Assembly: GCA_001599915.1 (NCBI GenBank)
Contig: BCIG01000013.1
Coordinates: 1 to 64,000 of the forward strand
Direction of reading: 5' to 3'
DNA: 64,000 nt
Source: Symbiotaphrina buchneri
Lineage: Eukaryota > Ascomycota > Symbiotaphrinales > Symbiotaphrinaceae
The first letter of the stretch is position 1. Each line of letters opens with the position of its first letter. Shown here piece by piece: positions 45,275 to 58,103 of the stretch. The position numbers and the translations under genes were made by a program. The notes under the pieces were generated by a model. That model did not search any database. It was not told where the DNA came from and worked only from the letters and a program-made list of their open reading frames with translations.

Positions 45275-48200
45275 ATGAGGCAGCGGCCGCCCGGCCCCGT
45301 AAACCTTGTCAGCAAGTCTGTCAGCACAGCCGTGTTCACGCTTCTCTTTCTTTTCCCGCTTCTCGCAGCTAGCCAGCAGTCGCAGCAGCGAGAACCAGTT
45401 TTTAGATCCCCTCATGAGGCTATCCGATCTGACGCCCTCGCGGTGGAGGCCTCGGCATTACCGTCAACTGACAGACGGAATCGGTACGATGTCCAGCCAA
45501 CGTATAAGCACCTCAAGGACACAGTGATCTCCAACGATGCGAGCGCTATCGCAACCTTGGCTCCGGCAGCAATTGAGAATGCCGTTAGAGCACCGACCTC
45601 AGCACGATTCACGGGCAAGTCCGCAGGTTTGTCTTCGCTGCTAAATGCGCGATCGCTGAGGGATTGGGAGGTTGAGGATTTCGTACTCCTGGCGACCGTC
45701 GACGGAACTATCCACGCAAGAGACAGAGAGACTGGAACGCCAAGGTGGGCGCTCGAAGCAGATAAACCTATGGTGGAGACGATCTATCACCGACATAACA
45801 CTTCCCGGAAAGATCCCTTTCACACACCTGAAGATGATTTTCTGTGGATCGTCGAGCCTAGCCGAGACGGCAGCCTCTATATCTATAATCCTGCGCCGAA
45901 CGGCGGCTTGCAGAAGCTAGGGCTCACAGTCAAGAGACTGGTGGAGGACTTATCCCCTTACGCTGGAGAGGACCCTCCTGTGGTTTACACTGCCGAGAAG
46001 AAGAATACACTTTACACTGTAGACGCCGGTAGTGGGAAGGTGCTGAAAGTCTTCAGCTCAGGTGGGTCGTCGGTCACCGATGACACAAGCTGTCGGCGTG
46101 TCAATGGGCTCGAAAGCTTGGATGACGAGGAGTGCGAGTCTAGTGGGACGCTCACCCTGGGTCGGACCGAATACACCGTGGGTATACAAAGTCGTATCAC
46201 GGGTGAACCAATTTGCACACTAAAATATTTCGAATGGGGACCCAACAACCGTGACAGCGACCTGCACAGCCAGTACCTTGACACCATGGACAAGAAGTAC
46301 GTCTATAGCAGGCATGACGGTAGTATTTTTGGTTTTGACCACACCAAATTGGACGACAGAAGAAAGCTATTCACCCAGAAGTTTTCTTCGCCAGTCGCGA
46401 GGGTTTTTGATGTGGTGCGGCCCATGGACAGTGATACTCGAGACACGTCATTGGTGATCCTCCCGCAACCTGTGGGCCCAACCGACGATGAACTCTCAGG
46501 GACCTTTGGGGAACGCGATGAACGGATCTTCGTGAACTGTACCGAAAATGGTGGCTGGTACGCCTTATCTGAAAATTCGTACCCTTTAGTCACAGGAGGC
46601 GCTGCGGTGGCCCAGTGTTACAACAAGGACTGGCTTACCTCCTTTTCCCCTTGGAGCGCTGCCGACCTTGCCCAGCAAAAGGAGGTTTTGGTTGGAGTTC
46701 ATTCCATCAACCAATATGATCTGCGAGAAGCGAATCTTCTCACTATATCCGCCCCTACTGAGCAACGAGAGAACGACACGCCGTTGAAGGTACCACAGGG
46801 CCAACCGCCTTTGCCTTCTCTTCCTGCTGTCAGGAATAGCCGCCTCCTTGGTTTCGCCAAAGAGAACGCCGTTGATATTGGGATTACGATTCCATTTCTT
46901 ATTGTCATGTTGATCGTCTGGGTCAATCGCCGAACATTGGGTCGGATGTTCCACAAAATTCTGACCATCGAGAAGATCCTTGGCCTGCCTCAAGACCTCC
47001 CCACCTCGGTTCCCTCGTCCCCATCTGCCCCTCAGTCATCGGATTTCAAGGATATTGGGGAAGCAACCCAGGGCAACAAGCGACCGCAATCTCTTTCCGA
47101 CATCAATGTTGATTCCGCAGCTGTGAATTCGATGGTTATGTCCAAAGGAGAATCTATGCAGCCGAAACAGGAGAGGGTTCGGTTCGAGGAGCCGGTTGGC
47201 TCTGATCCAGACGGGGGTGTCGGTAACACGCCAAAGAAGAAGAAGACTCATCGAGGTCAAAGAGGTGGGGCTGGCCGGAAAAAAGGCAAGAAGGATGTCA
47301 ACAAGGAATCAGAGAACGAAAATATTGATAGGATTGTGGACGAAGTAAAAGAGATACAGAGAGATCAACCTATCGAGCCAGATGTCAGGACGGTCAAAGG
47401 AGCGGCGAATGAAGTCACAGATGTTTCGACTCCCTTTCAAATCAACAATCTCGTCGTCACTGATTCGGTCCTCGGTTATGGCAGTCATGGGACTATCGTC
47501 TACAAAGGGTCTTTCGAAGGCCGGGAGGTCGCTGTGAAAAGGATGCTGCTCGAATTCTTCGACGTTGCCTCTCATGAGGTCGGCCTACTTCAAGAGAGCG
47601 ATGATCATCCGAACGTCATTCGTTACTTTTGTCGGCAGCAGAGCTCAGGCTTCCTCTATATTGCCTTGGAACTTTGCCCAGCATCCCTGCAAGACGTGGT
47701 CGAGAAACCTCACGAGCATCCTAGCCTGGCAAGAGCAGCTAATCTGGATCTGCCAAACGTGCTCTATCAAATTGCGGCGGGAGTGAGACATCTGCATTCG
47801 CTCAAGATCGTCCACCGTGATATCAAGCCACAGAACATATTGGTTGCAAATGCAAAGGTTCCTCGCAACAACCCTGGTGCTGTGCTGCCTCCTCGCTTGT
47901 TAATCTCGGATTTCGGTCTCTGCAAAAAGCTCGATGCGGATCAAAGTTCTTTCCGGGCGACGACTGCGCAAGCAGCGGGCACATCGGGTTGGCGTGCCCC
48001 GGAACTTCTCATCGATGACGACGCTACGCCTGCCCAACCCGCCATCTCCGAGAGCACGCAGAATACGGACACTTCCGAACCGGCAATTATTGACACCTTG
48101 TCTAATCGGAGAGCGACAAGAGCAATAGATATATTTTCTCTGGGTTGTGTGTTCTACTACGTTCTGACTCAAGGCAATCATCCTTTCGGAGATAGATATA

Positions 48201-48826
48201 TGCGAGAGGCGAATATAGTGAAGGGCCATTATAATCTGGACCAATTGCAAGGCTTGGGAGACTATGCCTTCGAAGCAACGGACTTGGTCCGGCGGATGAT
48301 CGACCATGATCCTCGGCGCCGGTATGTTTAATGTTATTGCCCCAGATCCCTGGTATCTTTCACTGACCGCAACAGTCCTGATGCGACGACTGTCATGACC
48401 CACCCCTTCTTCTGGTCGCCTGAGAAGCGGCTCACCTTCCTCTGCGACGTGTCTGATCACTTCGAGTGGGAGCCCAGGGATCCGCCATCAGATGCTCTTG
48501 AGATCTTAGAATCGGCAGGAGCGGACGTGTTTGGGACAGATTTTTTGAAAAAGTTGGACAGAGCCTTTATCGATACGCTAGGGAAACAGAGGAAGTACAC
48601 AGGCTCAAGGATGCTTGATCTGCTCCGAGCGTTAAGAAACAAGAAGAATCATTATCAAGACATGCCGGACTCGGTCAAAGCTTTGGTGGGTCCTCTACCA
48701 GAAGGCTATCTGAACTATTGGACTTTGAGATTTCCGAGATTACTTCTGGAATGCTGGGGCGTCATTATTCGGTGTGGTTTGGAGGATGAGGCCAGGTTCA
48801 AAGCGTATTTTGCGCCTCCAATTTAG
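45275..48826 (+). CDS. IRE1: ER stress sensor kinase-endoribonuclease Ire1
   Basis: ER membrane protein that senses unfolded proteins and splices HAC1/hacA mRNA. Exons 45275-48321 and 48376-48826 give 1165 residues. A signal peptide (hydrophobic core AVFTLLFLFPLLAAS) precedes the lumenal sensor, which starts its beta-propeller-like repeats at DFVLLATVDGTIHARDRETG. A transmembrane segment (ITIPFLIVMLIVWV, about residues 535-552) is followed by a basic linker (TPKKKKTHRGQRGGAGRKKG), then the kinase: LGYGSHGTIVYKG, VAVKRM (Lys755), IVHRDIKPQNIL (Asp849), ISDFGLCKKL (Asp879). The C-terminal KEN nuclease shows LLRALRNKKNHYQDMP, holding the conserved Arg, Asn and His, and YWTLRFPRLLLECW. Everything needed for signalling appears intact. 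The ATG at 45275 is followed directly by the signal peptide. Confidence 0.97.
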
Positions 48827-49125
48827 GGCTTTGAAAGCATAGCGGTTTCACGATACCATGAGAAAGCATGAGCTTGGCGTTTGGAATGTTGGCGACGTGG
48901 TGTCTACCCTCTTATTCCACAAAAAAAAATCCTTTGAAGGATACTCTTTTGTTACTTGCCTTACAGCAACAGCACTCGTGTTTGAGTACAAATACAGGGC
49001 ACGGTCGTGATGTCAGCTATTTTCCAACCCGTTGGTGGCTGTACATATCAGTTGAGGATAACAAGTCAGAAACTCGGTTCCAAGCTCTTGAGGGTATCAA
49101 ATAGGTTCAAAATAAGCAATCGTGG

Positions 49126-50800
49126 CTAGTGTCTCCATATCCGCACAGCTTTATCCTTGCCCCCACTTCCCACTTTTTGACCATCAGGACTCCAATCTAC
49201 AGCGTAGACTTCATCTTGGTGTCCCGGAAGATAAGTCGAAAGTTTACCTGTCCGAATATCCCATACCTTCAACGTAGTATCTTTCGACCCACTGACAAGG
49301 AGACGTGAATCCGGCGAGAACGAGCACTGATAGACTGGGGCAACATGGCCTCGAAGAGTTGTTATGAACCTAGAAAAGATGTTAGGTGAAATCCGCTTCA
49401 TATACTGAGTATTTGACCACTCACTTGCCATCCCGGGCGTTCCAGAGCTTCACTTGGTTGTCAAATCCAGCGGAAGCAATGAATAGCCCATCCGGAGAAA
49501 ATGTTACATGATTGACCTGTTTCTGATGCCCAAGTAGCCGCGCAAGCGGCTTTGTTGACATCGCCGGTTCCCAGAGGTACATTGTGAAATCATCACTTGC
49601 AGTGACCAGCCGCTCAACTATCTTGCCATTGATGGTAGCAGCCTTCTCGAAACGCTCTTTTGCTTTGGCCACTTTGGCCCCATCAGTATCAGGGATTTTG
49701 CCAGTATGATCGTGATACGCCGTCCGCAGAACAAAATCAGTTGAAAGTGCGAGATGATTCACCCAATGTGCGTGTGCATTTAGTGAATGAGCCAATGTGC
49801 CATCCTTCGCATTCCATATTTTGACCGTCTTGTCATGGGATGCAGTGTATATAAAGCTAGTTCCTCCCCATTTCACACACGACACCGATCCCTTGTGTCC
49901 ACTCAAGACAATATCAATACGTTTGAGGACCACGTCCCATATTCGAACCGTAGCGTCTTTTGAACTGGAAGCCAATCGAGGCTTTCCGGGCTGTTGTAAA
50001 TGATACGGCTCCCAGGCGAGACTGTTAACCCACTTTGAATGCCCTTTCAAGGCGTTTCCTAGAGGTTTGCCTGTCTTCGCATCCCAAATCCTGACTGTGT
50101 TGTCCATACTTCCCGTAGCAATCATGCTATCATCCGGGGACCAACAAACGGCTAGCACCCAGCTTGTATGGCCCTTGAGCGTATGTAATGGAGTGCCGGT
50201 ATCGCAGTCCCAGATCCTGGCCGTTGAGTCACCACTGCCGCTCACCATCTTCGCGGAGTTAGCAGGACTAAACTGTGTAGCAAGTATGGGCTGCCCATGG
50301 CCTGCGATGGAGGCAGAGCATCTGGAAACGGCCCGGACTCTGAAGACGGCTTGCGGCGTATATTGCAGGCTTATGGAATCTTCTGTAGTTCGCAGTCCGG
50401 GCCGTAGGACTGAATGATAGAGATCAGAAGGGATATCGAGGAGATTATCAGGAGCTTTGGGCGCAGCTTTGAGGTCAGGTAAAAGCGAAAACCGGTACGG
50501 GATTCGTTCAGATTCGTCCTAATAGATTATCAGCAAAAAATTCTAACGCCCGTCTGCGTGAATATTGTGACTGACATTTCCCTGTAATGTATTGAGTAAA
50601 AGCTCGAGATTTTTGACCGTAGCATCTGCTACAGGCACTGATACAGCAGGCCCTGTCGGCTGCCCTGTTGCTTGATCAAAGAACTGCACACGAACGCTGC
50701 CTAGGTCACTGGGAATGGCTTCAACATCTTGCTGTTGGCGGGCCTTTTCGGCCAATGCCGTCTTCTGGCGCTTGCTAGGCGGCGGAAGTACAGTCGCCAT
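49126..50800 (-). CDS. RSA4: Ribosome assembly WD40 protein Rsa4/Notchless
   Basis: Nucleolar WD40 factor that links the pre-60S particle to the AAA+ ATPase Rea1/Midasin through its N-terminal domain. Exons 50800-50576, 50518-49425 and 49369-49126 (minus strand) give 520 residues, typical length. The NLE domain (VRVQFFDQATGQPTGP, then DESERIPYRFSLLPDL) is followed by an eight-blade propeller with recognisable WD repeats (GSGDSTARIWDCDTG, TGSMDNTVRIWDAKTG, SASHDKTVKIWNAKDG in YTASHDKTV form, SAGFDNQVKLWNARDG, SGSKDTTLKVWDIRTG, SGGKDKAVRIWRH end). It is divergent from MSH4 with 285 bp between start codons and convergent with IRE1. Confidence 0.96.
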
Positions 50801-51085
50801 CTATGTCGCTTGTCCTGTTGGCTCAGTGATCTTCAGGTGTACAGGTGGCAGAGAAGCTGCTGCTCTGGCATCTCTCGACCAAAATTTCGTTCGGATCTCC
50901 ACCCTTATCGCTATCGGGCCTTTCGCCAAGCCTCTGGCGTCACGCTTGTTTTTGGATTGCGGGCCCTCGTCCCTTCCCCGCAAACATCAACCACCACAAA
51001 CCAAATTTCCCGACACTTTGAGATATCAGAAATCCTTTCGGGTGACCACCGCTCTGTTGTGGATCCTGGTTCACACGCCTAAAAA

Positions 51086-54000
51086 ATGGCTTATCGAATT
51101 CGGCCATCGACATCGCTCAGTACACTAACCACTCCATATCCTACTTACACAGGCACAACTAGCGGCACGTCTCGTCTGCCCCGTACGCCTCGAACTCCAA
51201 GTTCTCGGCGCAGCACGGGAAGGCCCAGGACCGGTCAGAGGCCAAGGACCGCTGCCTCCACCATCGGTGGCATTGACGCCCAAAGAATCGTTTGCGCTGT
51301 TAGCGAGTCTCGTGGTATTTCCCCTACTGTTGGGTTGGCTTTCGTGAACCTCGATACTGCCGAAGCCTCGCTGTGCCAGATCTGTGACAGCCAAACATAT
51401 GTCAAGACGCTACACAAGTTGATGGTCTATGAGCCCAGTGAAATATTGATCATGTCTACCGCAGCCAAACCAAAGTCAAAGATGTATTCAATCATAGAAG
51501 AGAACATCGGACCTGACGTACTCACCGTCGCTGACCGTAGATACTGGGCAGAATCGACAGGCTTGGGACAGATACAGAACTTGGCGCCTGCCGAGGACGT
51601 GGAAGCAATAATGGTCGCCGTTGAAGGGAATTATTTTGCTGTCTGCTGTTTAGCTGCTGTATGAAGCCGTGGCCTTACTGGCTCCAGCATTTCTCTGATT
51701 TCATTTCCAGGCTTTGAAATATATTGAGATTGCTTTTCACACCCCTTTACGTTTTCATCATCTCCGAATAAGATACGAGACTTCCGAAGGCTGCATGATG
51801 ATTGATTTATCCACCACTCGATCTCTTGAATTGATTCAAAATCTTCAGAACCCCAAGTCCAAGCATTGTCTCTTTGGTCTTTTGAACAAAACACTCACGC
51901 CAATGGGATCTCGCGCTCTCAGGAGCAGTATATTGCAGCCGTTGACAGAAGAGAGAACTCTACAGGCGAGACTAGACGCTTTAGAGGAGCTGAGCAGCAA
52001 GGAGGAGATGTTCCAATCCACGAGACAAGGCTCGTCCACACCTTTTCGGATGTTCTTCCGTTGTCACGGTATTAACAAGCTCAGTAGCTCTTCAAGGCTT
52101 TCCGGATGTTGATAAACTGTTGACAGCAGTAAGTCTGTACCAATGGGCAAGAAAAATGAACTTAACCATATAGCTCATCGTTATCCCCACGAAACCTAAT
52201 CTACAATTCAGCGAGCAAGCGATCAATAATGTGATTCTTTTGAAACAGTTTGTCACTTCTGTACACCCTATCTTTGAGGCCCTGGCCGGGGTGAATAGCG
52301 ATCTCCTTACTACCATACGAGATGTGGGTCCAGCCTCCCTATCGCCGCAAACAAAAATCCAACACTAATAGTTGCTTGATAGCTATGCTCCCCTCATCGA
52401 ATGGATCCGATCCTTGTTCTTATAAACAACGCTATCAACGAAGACATTACTTATCAGAAGAAGCCTTTAGACTTGATGTACCAACGTACATATGCTGTGA
52501 AGGTTCGACAGCAGATAGATGCAAGAGGCCTTAGAGCTGGTTCTAAAGATCTTATAGGCAGGCGTGAATGGCTTTCTTGATGTTGCCCGACAAACCTTCA
52601 AAGAAGCAACAGCCGACGCGTTCGAGATGGTATCACAACTCAGCGGTAAGCAGATGCAATTGATATAGAACTAAAGCTTATATTGAAATAGAAGAACATG
52701 GCCTTACACTTGACATGAGATACGATAATTCCAGACAGTTCTTTATCAGGTTGCCGGCAGATGAGGTTGAAGAACGGCCATTGCCTCCTGTCTTTGTGAA
52801 CGTCGTCCGTAAGAAGAGAATGATCGAGTGCCAGACATTGAGTCTTATCAAGCAGAACCAAAAGGTATTGGTACACGTGTACCAGTTGCTACTATTGCTG
52901 ACCTGGCTGGCCGAAGATACACGATTGTCATGTAGAAGTTCTCCTTATGAGTGAGTATACTGCCAAATTTCATGATTATCATAACCATTTACAGGCGATA
53001 AGACCGTGCAAGATCTTATAGACGATATACGAGTAGAGATATCTGTCTTATTCAAAATCGCCGAAGGCGTGGCACTCCTTGATATGGTCTGTACGCACGC
53101 TGAAGGGCCATCTTATACTCATTGCCATAGATCGCTTCGTTTGCCCACCTTGTTACAACCGGAGACTATGGTATGGGTAGGCTCGAAATGAGGATCGCCA
53201 ATTCTAACTTCATCCCAGTGAGACCTCAATTTTCCAATACCCTGGGAGTTGAGTCCGGACGGCATCCAATCAAGGAAAGTCTGGGGAGTCTTAGGTTTAT
53301 TCCGAATGATGTGTATGCCACGGAACAGACAAGAATGCAGATAATAACCGGTGAGAAGGTCGTAAGTGATTTGAAACTATTTTGGACTGACCGCTCCTAC
53401 CAGGCTGCAATATGAGTGGTAGAATCCCCTGGCTTCTGTAGCGGCCTTTCTGTGTTGATCATCTCCAAGGAAAGAGCACATACATCCGCTCCGTAGCATT
53501 GATGACTGTTATGGCACAGGTCGGGTGTTTGTATGGTCCGGCACGCCCCGCTGTCTGTACAGAATTGATTCCTGCTCTAGTATTCCCGCGCAGTATGCGA
53601 CATTTCCCATTCGTCATCAATTGTTCGCAAGGGTCTCCATGGACGACAACATAGAAGCAAACGTATCCACATTTGCGTCGGAAATGCGGGAAACCGCCTT
53701 CATTCTTCGCAATGTTGATGATAGGAGCTTGCAGGTGTTTCTTCGCAAGAACCTAATGCTCTGGCTAACGTCTCAACAGAATAATCATTGACGAGCTTGG
53801 AAGGGGCACTAGCACGCGCGATGGGCTGGCAATTGCTCTCGCCATAGCTGAGGCGCTGGTCAAAAGCAAGGCAAGTATTGGAGGCAAGGCCAAAGTATCC
53901 TCATTGCTAAGATATGTATCTCGCGCTTTCAGGCACTTGTCTGGTTTGCGACCCATTTCACAGATCTCGCAAAGGTCATGAGTGAACGGAGCGGAGTAGT

Positions 54001-54591
54001 CAATTTGCATTTAGCGACTGAGGTGACTGAGACTAATGAGTATGCGATTGAGGACAAATGCGGCTGACTGTTTTGATTAAGTTGAACAACGGCAGTTCAA
54101 TGACGATGCTCTACAAGGTCAGCGCAGGCTACGTGGACGAGAAGCACTATGGTAGGTCTTCATTCAAGCAATCTACCCTTAGTTCCTAGAGAATGTGGAT
54201 TCATGATGACCAAGGAATCTCGCTCGCACGCACTATAGATCTACCGGCCTCCGTTCTCGAGGTAGCTGCCGAAGTCTCGGAAAGGATAAATACTCAAACC
54301 GAGAAAAGCAAAAAGAGGTCGGGCACCTATGCAGTTGCCAGGCGCCGAAAGCTCATCTTGGCTCTGAGAGAGTCACTAATCCAGGCAAGAGATGGCACTA
54401 TGAAGGGAAGGACTTTAGCATCTTGGCTCAAGAAGCTGCAAGATGAATTCGTGATCCAAATGGATGCTATAGATGACAACGCTTCTGCGATGGAGGAAAC
54501 TACTGATAACGAAGATGACTATCACCAGGCTCACAATACTGAGGATTCCGGAAGTCTATTTTCCGATGTTATGGATGGCGTAGAAGACTGA
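51086..54591 (+). CDS. MSH4: Meiotic MutS homologue Msh4
   Basis: Partner of Msh5 in the MutS-gamma clamp that stabilises recombination intermediates and promotes crossovers. Eighteen predicted exons: 51086-51658, 51711-52029, 52088-52128, 52174-52323, 52383-52502, 52558-52645, 52692-52864, 52917-52950, 52995-53086, 53131-53170, 53219-53350, 53404-53418, 53470-53530, 53581-53730, 53780-53870, 53933-54039, 54096-54151, 54215-54591. Phases all agree and give 872 residues. A Thr/Pro/Arg-rich N-terminus is followed by the connector (IGGIDAQRIVCAVSESRGIS), lever and clamp (TKPNLQFSEQAINNVILLKQF; AGVNGFLDVARQTFKEAT), then the ATPase: FIPNDVYATEQTRMQIITG, P-loop GCNMSGKSTYIRS, SMDDNIEANVSTFASEM, Walker B IIIDELGRGTSTRDG, VWFATHF. 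It lacks the mismatch-binding domain I, as Msh4 does. Three introns require GC donors (52030, 53731, 53871). Confidence 0.94.
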
Positions 54592-54835
54592 CGTCCATGT
54601 GGCTGAGGCATGCAATATTGCGGTGAATTAAGGCTGGGCAGCTTGAAGAATAGAGGGATATAACACTTGCAGATAGCGTGGTCATATTGAATTGACCTTG
54701 CTCTCGTCCACAGCTACAAAGATTATATTCTTGTCACCTGTCGCTAATGAGAATCACGATCAGTCCAGCTCTAGAATGGTATCACGGGTGCATGTTCATC
54801 AAGTCAGCAATACTATTTATCCAAGCGCTGATGCT

Positions 54836-57410
54836 CTATTGGTGACGGATATCATGTAAACGCTCGATACTGACTATGTCCTCTGGCTCTAACCAAAGTG
54901 GAACAACGTTTGCTTCTTGTTCTTGTTGCCCTTTTTTCTTCCCACCGGCTATTGCCTCTGTTGTCTCATCGACATCGCCCGAAGAAGGAGGGTCGTTCCT
55001 GTTGACACCCGAGGCTGCACCATTACCCCAAGCATTAGCCACACCCTTGCTGCCGCCCATGTCTCTTCGAACAGCACCGGTCCCGTAACCGAAGATCGTC
55101 GTTTGTGGCTTTGCAGCCGGTGGCAGCGCAGGAAATGCATCTGAGGAGTTTGCGGGCGCGCGTGTAGCTGGGGGCCTCGAGGATGCCCTTGAAGATGCGG
55201 GTGACGGCTGTGTGGATGGAGAAGGTGTGACCCAAGGTGTTGTCCTAACTCCGGCAGCACGCGCACGGTTGGTCGGGGCCGATGGTGGAGGCAGTGACGG
55301 AAACAGATTGCCACTCGACGTGGCACCCCAGCTGCCCTGCCTGCCAACGGAAGACCGCGACGATTGTGCGGTTGAGCTCTTCAGTTTCAACACTCTGTTC
55401 CTGCCACCTCCTAGAGATGCTGTCGTAGCAGCCGGTAGGCTGGTGCTAGCTCCAGGCCCAAGAGCGGGGTAATCTTCATTTACAGCGCGCCAGTCGTTCC
55501 AGGCTTTAAGCAGCTCGTTACGCTTCGAGTCGATTTCAAAGAGATCGGCTAGCTCTTTGATGAGCTTACCAAGCTCGACGGGAGAAGTGTCGAAAAGGGA
55601 GAAGAAGGAATCAATCAGCTCGTTGGCAGAGATTTTGGACGAACGAAAGTCGGAGATCCTGGTGCGGAACGCCGCGATCTTGATCTGATCGTTTTGCAGC
55701 ATGTTTGCGGCACGTTCGTTGACGGAGGCGTGACGGAGGCGGCGAGCTTGTTCCTGAGGTGTCAAAGGTTGATTGGAGTGAGGAGAAGCTGAACGAGAGC
55801 CAGTGACGGGCGCGCCTAAGTTGAGTGATGCAAGGGCTGTAGCCGTATCCTGTCCATTTGCCTCCGGTCTTGGTGCAGGCAAGGTAGCTGATTCAGGTGC
55901 TCGTGAAGGAGGTCTTGCAGCGTAGGCGGCAGTGGAGATCAATTGCCCGCCGAATGTACGCGTCGAGACCGATTGTGCACTTTGTATCGCCATCTGTCTC
56001 TGATATGCTAGCTCGTCTCGCCGCATTGGTTGCGCCGTGGAGTGGAGGATCGGCTCTATATTTGGATCTCTTCCTCTGCCTCTACCACGCCCGTCACGCT
56101 CTCGTCTGTTGCTTTGCTGATGAGGCGACCGATAGTCAAATGTAGATATATCGACTCGGCGAGCATCTCTCCTAGCGTCTTTCGATAATCCATTTGGATG
56201 CGCCTCCAGTTGATGCGCCTTCAGATCCATTTCGGAATCGAATACCACAAATTTCTTTTCCAAGCATTCTTGATCTGGGCAAAGAAAATGCTCTTTCCGA
56301 AAGTGAGCCTCCAACGCATCGTAATTGAGGAAATACTGCTGGTTGCGGCCTGGGTTACGTCTGTCACAAATGTGACATCTCTCATGCTTATCTCTGCAGT
56401 GAGTATAAAGCTCGTCGTCACCATAGAACCGTTGCCGGCAGAAGCCACATTCTGGATGGCCTTTAAAGCCGGTCTGGTCCTCCGCTCCGGGATTATCGTC
56501 CCCGAATCTTTCATGTTTTCGAAGCTCTGCTGGGGTGAACAACTCATGTTCATGCGTAAAGACTTTTTTATTTCGCGTACAGAGATCACTTCTCGAATTA
56601 GCCCCTGTCTCCCTTTCATAGAAGAGCAGGATGGGACTTTACCACATGACCTTATGATGCACACTCTTCACATGCCGATGGAGGTCGGGCCACCCTAAAC
56701 AAGCAATGTCGCAGTCTGGGTCCGGACAGTTATACCGTAATAGCAGGACTGTGTCTTCGAAAATATCATTGCTTTCATATTTGATTCCTAGATTTGCATC
56801 CTCCTTCGCGAAACTTGATTCATCGTAATCCTCATATCTCTTCGAAGCGTCGTCCGTGAATATCACAAATTCAGAGTTGGTCTACACAAGGCCATCAGCT
56901 GTCTCTTTGCGGGCACATTGATTCAACACTGCAGTCACTCACCCTACAATGTGCACAAGCCTTTGTCTTGTACAGAGCTCTCAGCCTGAGCGCGCAGATG
57001 TGGCAAGTTCGATGGTTGCAGGGAGAAACAGAGTTGTGCACCACCGGCGAGGCGCAGATGAAGCAGACCTCCGCCTCTACATCGTCTGAGGCAGTGCCAT
57101 CGCCCGCGGGGGGTTTAGCAGACGCAGAACTCTCTCTGGCATCCTGGAGCTTCCGTATCGCGGATCGGGGCCCAGCATCTGCATTGGAAGTCGGGAGAGG
57201 TGGCCTTGGCCCTCTTGCGGATCCGGATCCTCTTGCCCTGTCACCACCTCTCCTTGCCCCTCTCGAAGCATCCGACCGCGCGCCCTGGTGCCCACGTCCG
57301 CGGCCTCCCCTTTGCCCACCTCTTCCTTGATGCGCAGCTCCTGGACCGGCCTGCGCATGCAGCTCCGCGGACAGGCCATCCGCAGGTGATCCCTCGTCGG
57401 TGGACGTCAT
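54836..57410 (-). CDS. HEL2: RING E3 ubiquitin ligase Hel2/ZNF598
   Basis: Ligase that recognises collided ribosomes and ubiquitinates 40S proteins to start ribosome-associated quality control. Exons 57410-56943, 56881-56643 and 56588-54836 (minus strand) give 819 residues. An Arg/Gly-rich N-terminus leads to the C3HC4 RING (EVCFICASPVVHNSVSPC, NHRTCHICALRLRALY, ACAHCR), then TNSEFVIFTDD, and a set of C2H2-like fingers (YNCPDPDCDIACLGWPDLHR, CDLCTRNKKVFTHEHELFT, GHPECGFCRQRFYGDDELYT, CRDKHERCHICDR, HFLCPDQECLEKKFVVF). The C-terminal half is low complexity. The RING and finger set matches Hel2 closely. It is convergent with MSH4. Confidence 0.96.
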
Positions 57411-58103
57411 TACAGATCCAATCTTGGCTACCGACTTTTCCTGTCACAATGAACCGCAGACCCGGTTCATGTAGTCGAAGCAGTTGGCGAGAGCGATCGA
57501 AATCGAGCAAAGCGCGCCCTCTGGAGCGCGGCCAGATATGTTGAGGGGCTGCCTCACGGCGTGGATCATGAATAATATGACGGGAGTGGAAATCGCGGAG
57601 CTGGAAGTTTATTTGCCCGTCCCTTCACATCACTGGTCTGGCAGGCGAGGAGGGGTGGGCTGGGGGTCCGAGTCTGTCAGTTCGAGACACTACAGGCAGT
57701 GTCTGACTACATTACTGGCTCAGAATGCCTCTTCACTAAGATGATGATGATAGGCAACTACAGCAATATATAATTACTCTTTTTGTTGGCTGTCGCCCGA
57801 TTCTCCATCTGTATATGGTGTAACAAGAGCTAGCTCCCCAAATCCGCCCGCGTCTTTTAGAAAGATCCTTCCAACCAGGTATCATGCGCAGCGCCGGAGA
57901 GGTCAAATTTTAACATATGCAGAGACCATCAGAAATAAGAAACGCCGAGTACTTAGATGCACGTGAGTCCCAGACTTAAATGACAACTCTGCTCGCGCCC
58001 GAAGATTTCGGCTAGAACATGCAGGCTGGAAGTTCATTTCGACGCCCGTGAGTTCCATGGCCCAATTATCTGCAGGAATGGAGCAGACGAGTTTGTAATC
58101 AGC
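57411..58103. other. Intergenic region between HEL2 and the SWIB-domain gene
   Basis: About 690 bp upstream of HEL2 and downstream of the SWIB gene; it should hold the HEL2 promoter. A short ATG repeat (GATGATGATGAT, about 57740) is present. No gene recognised. Confidence 0.5.
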
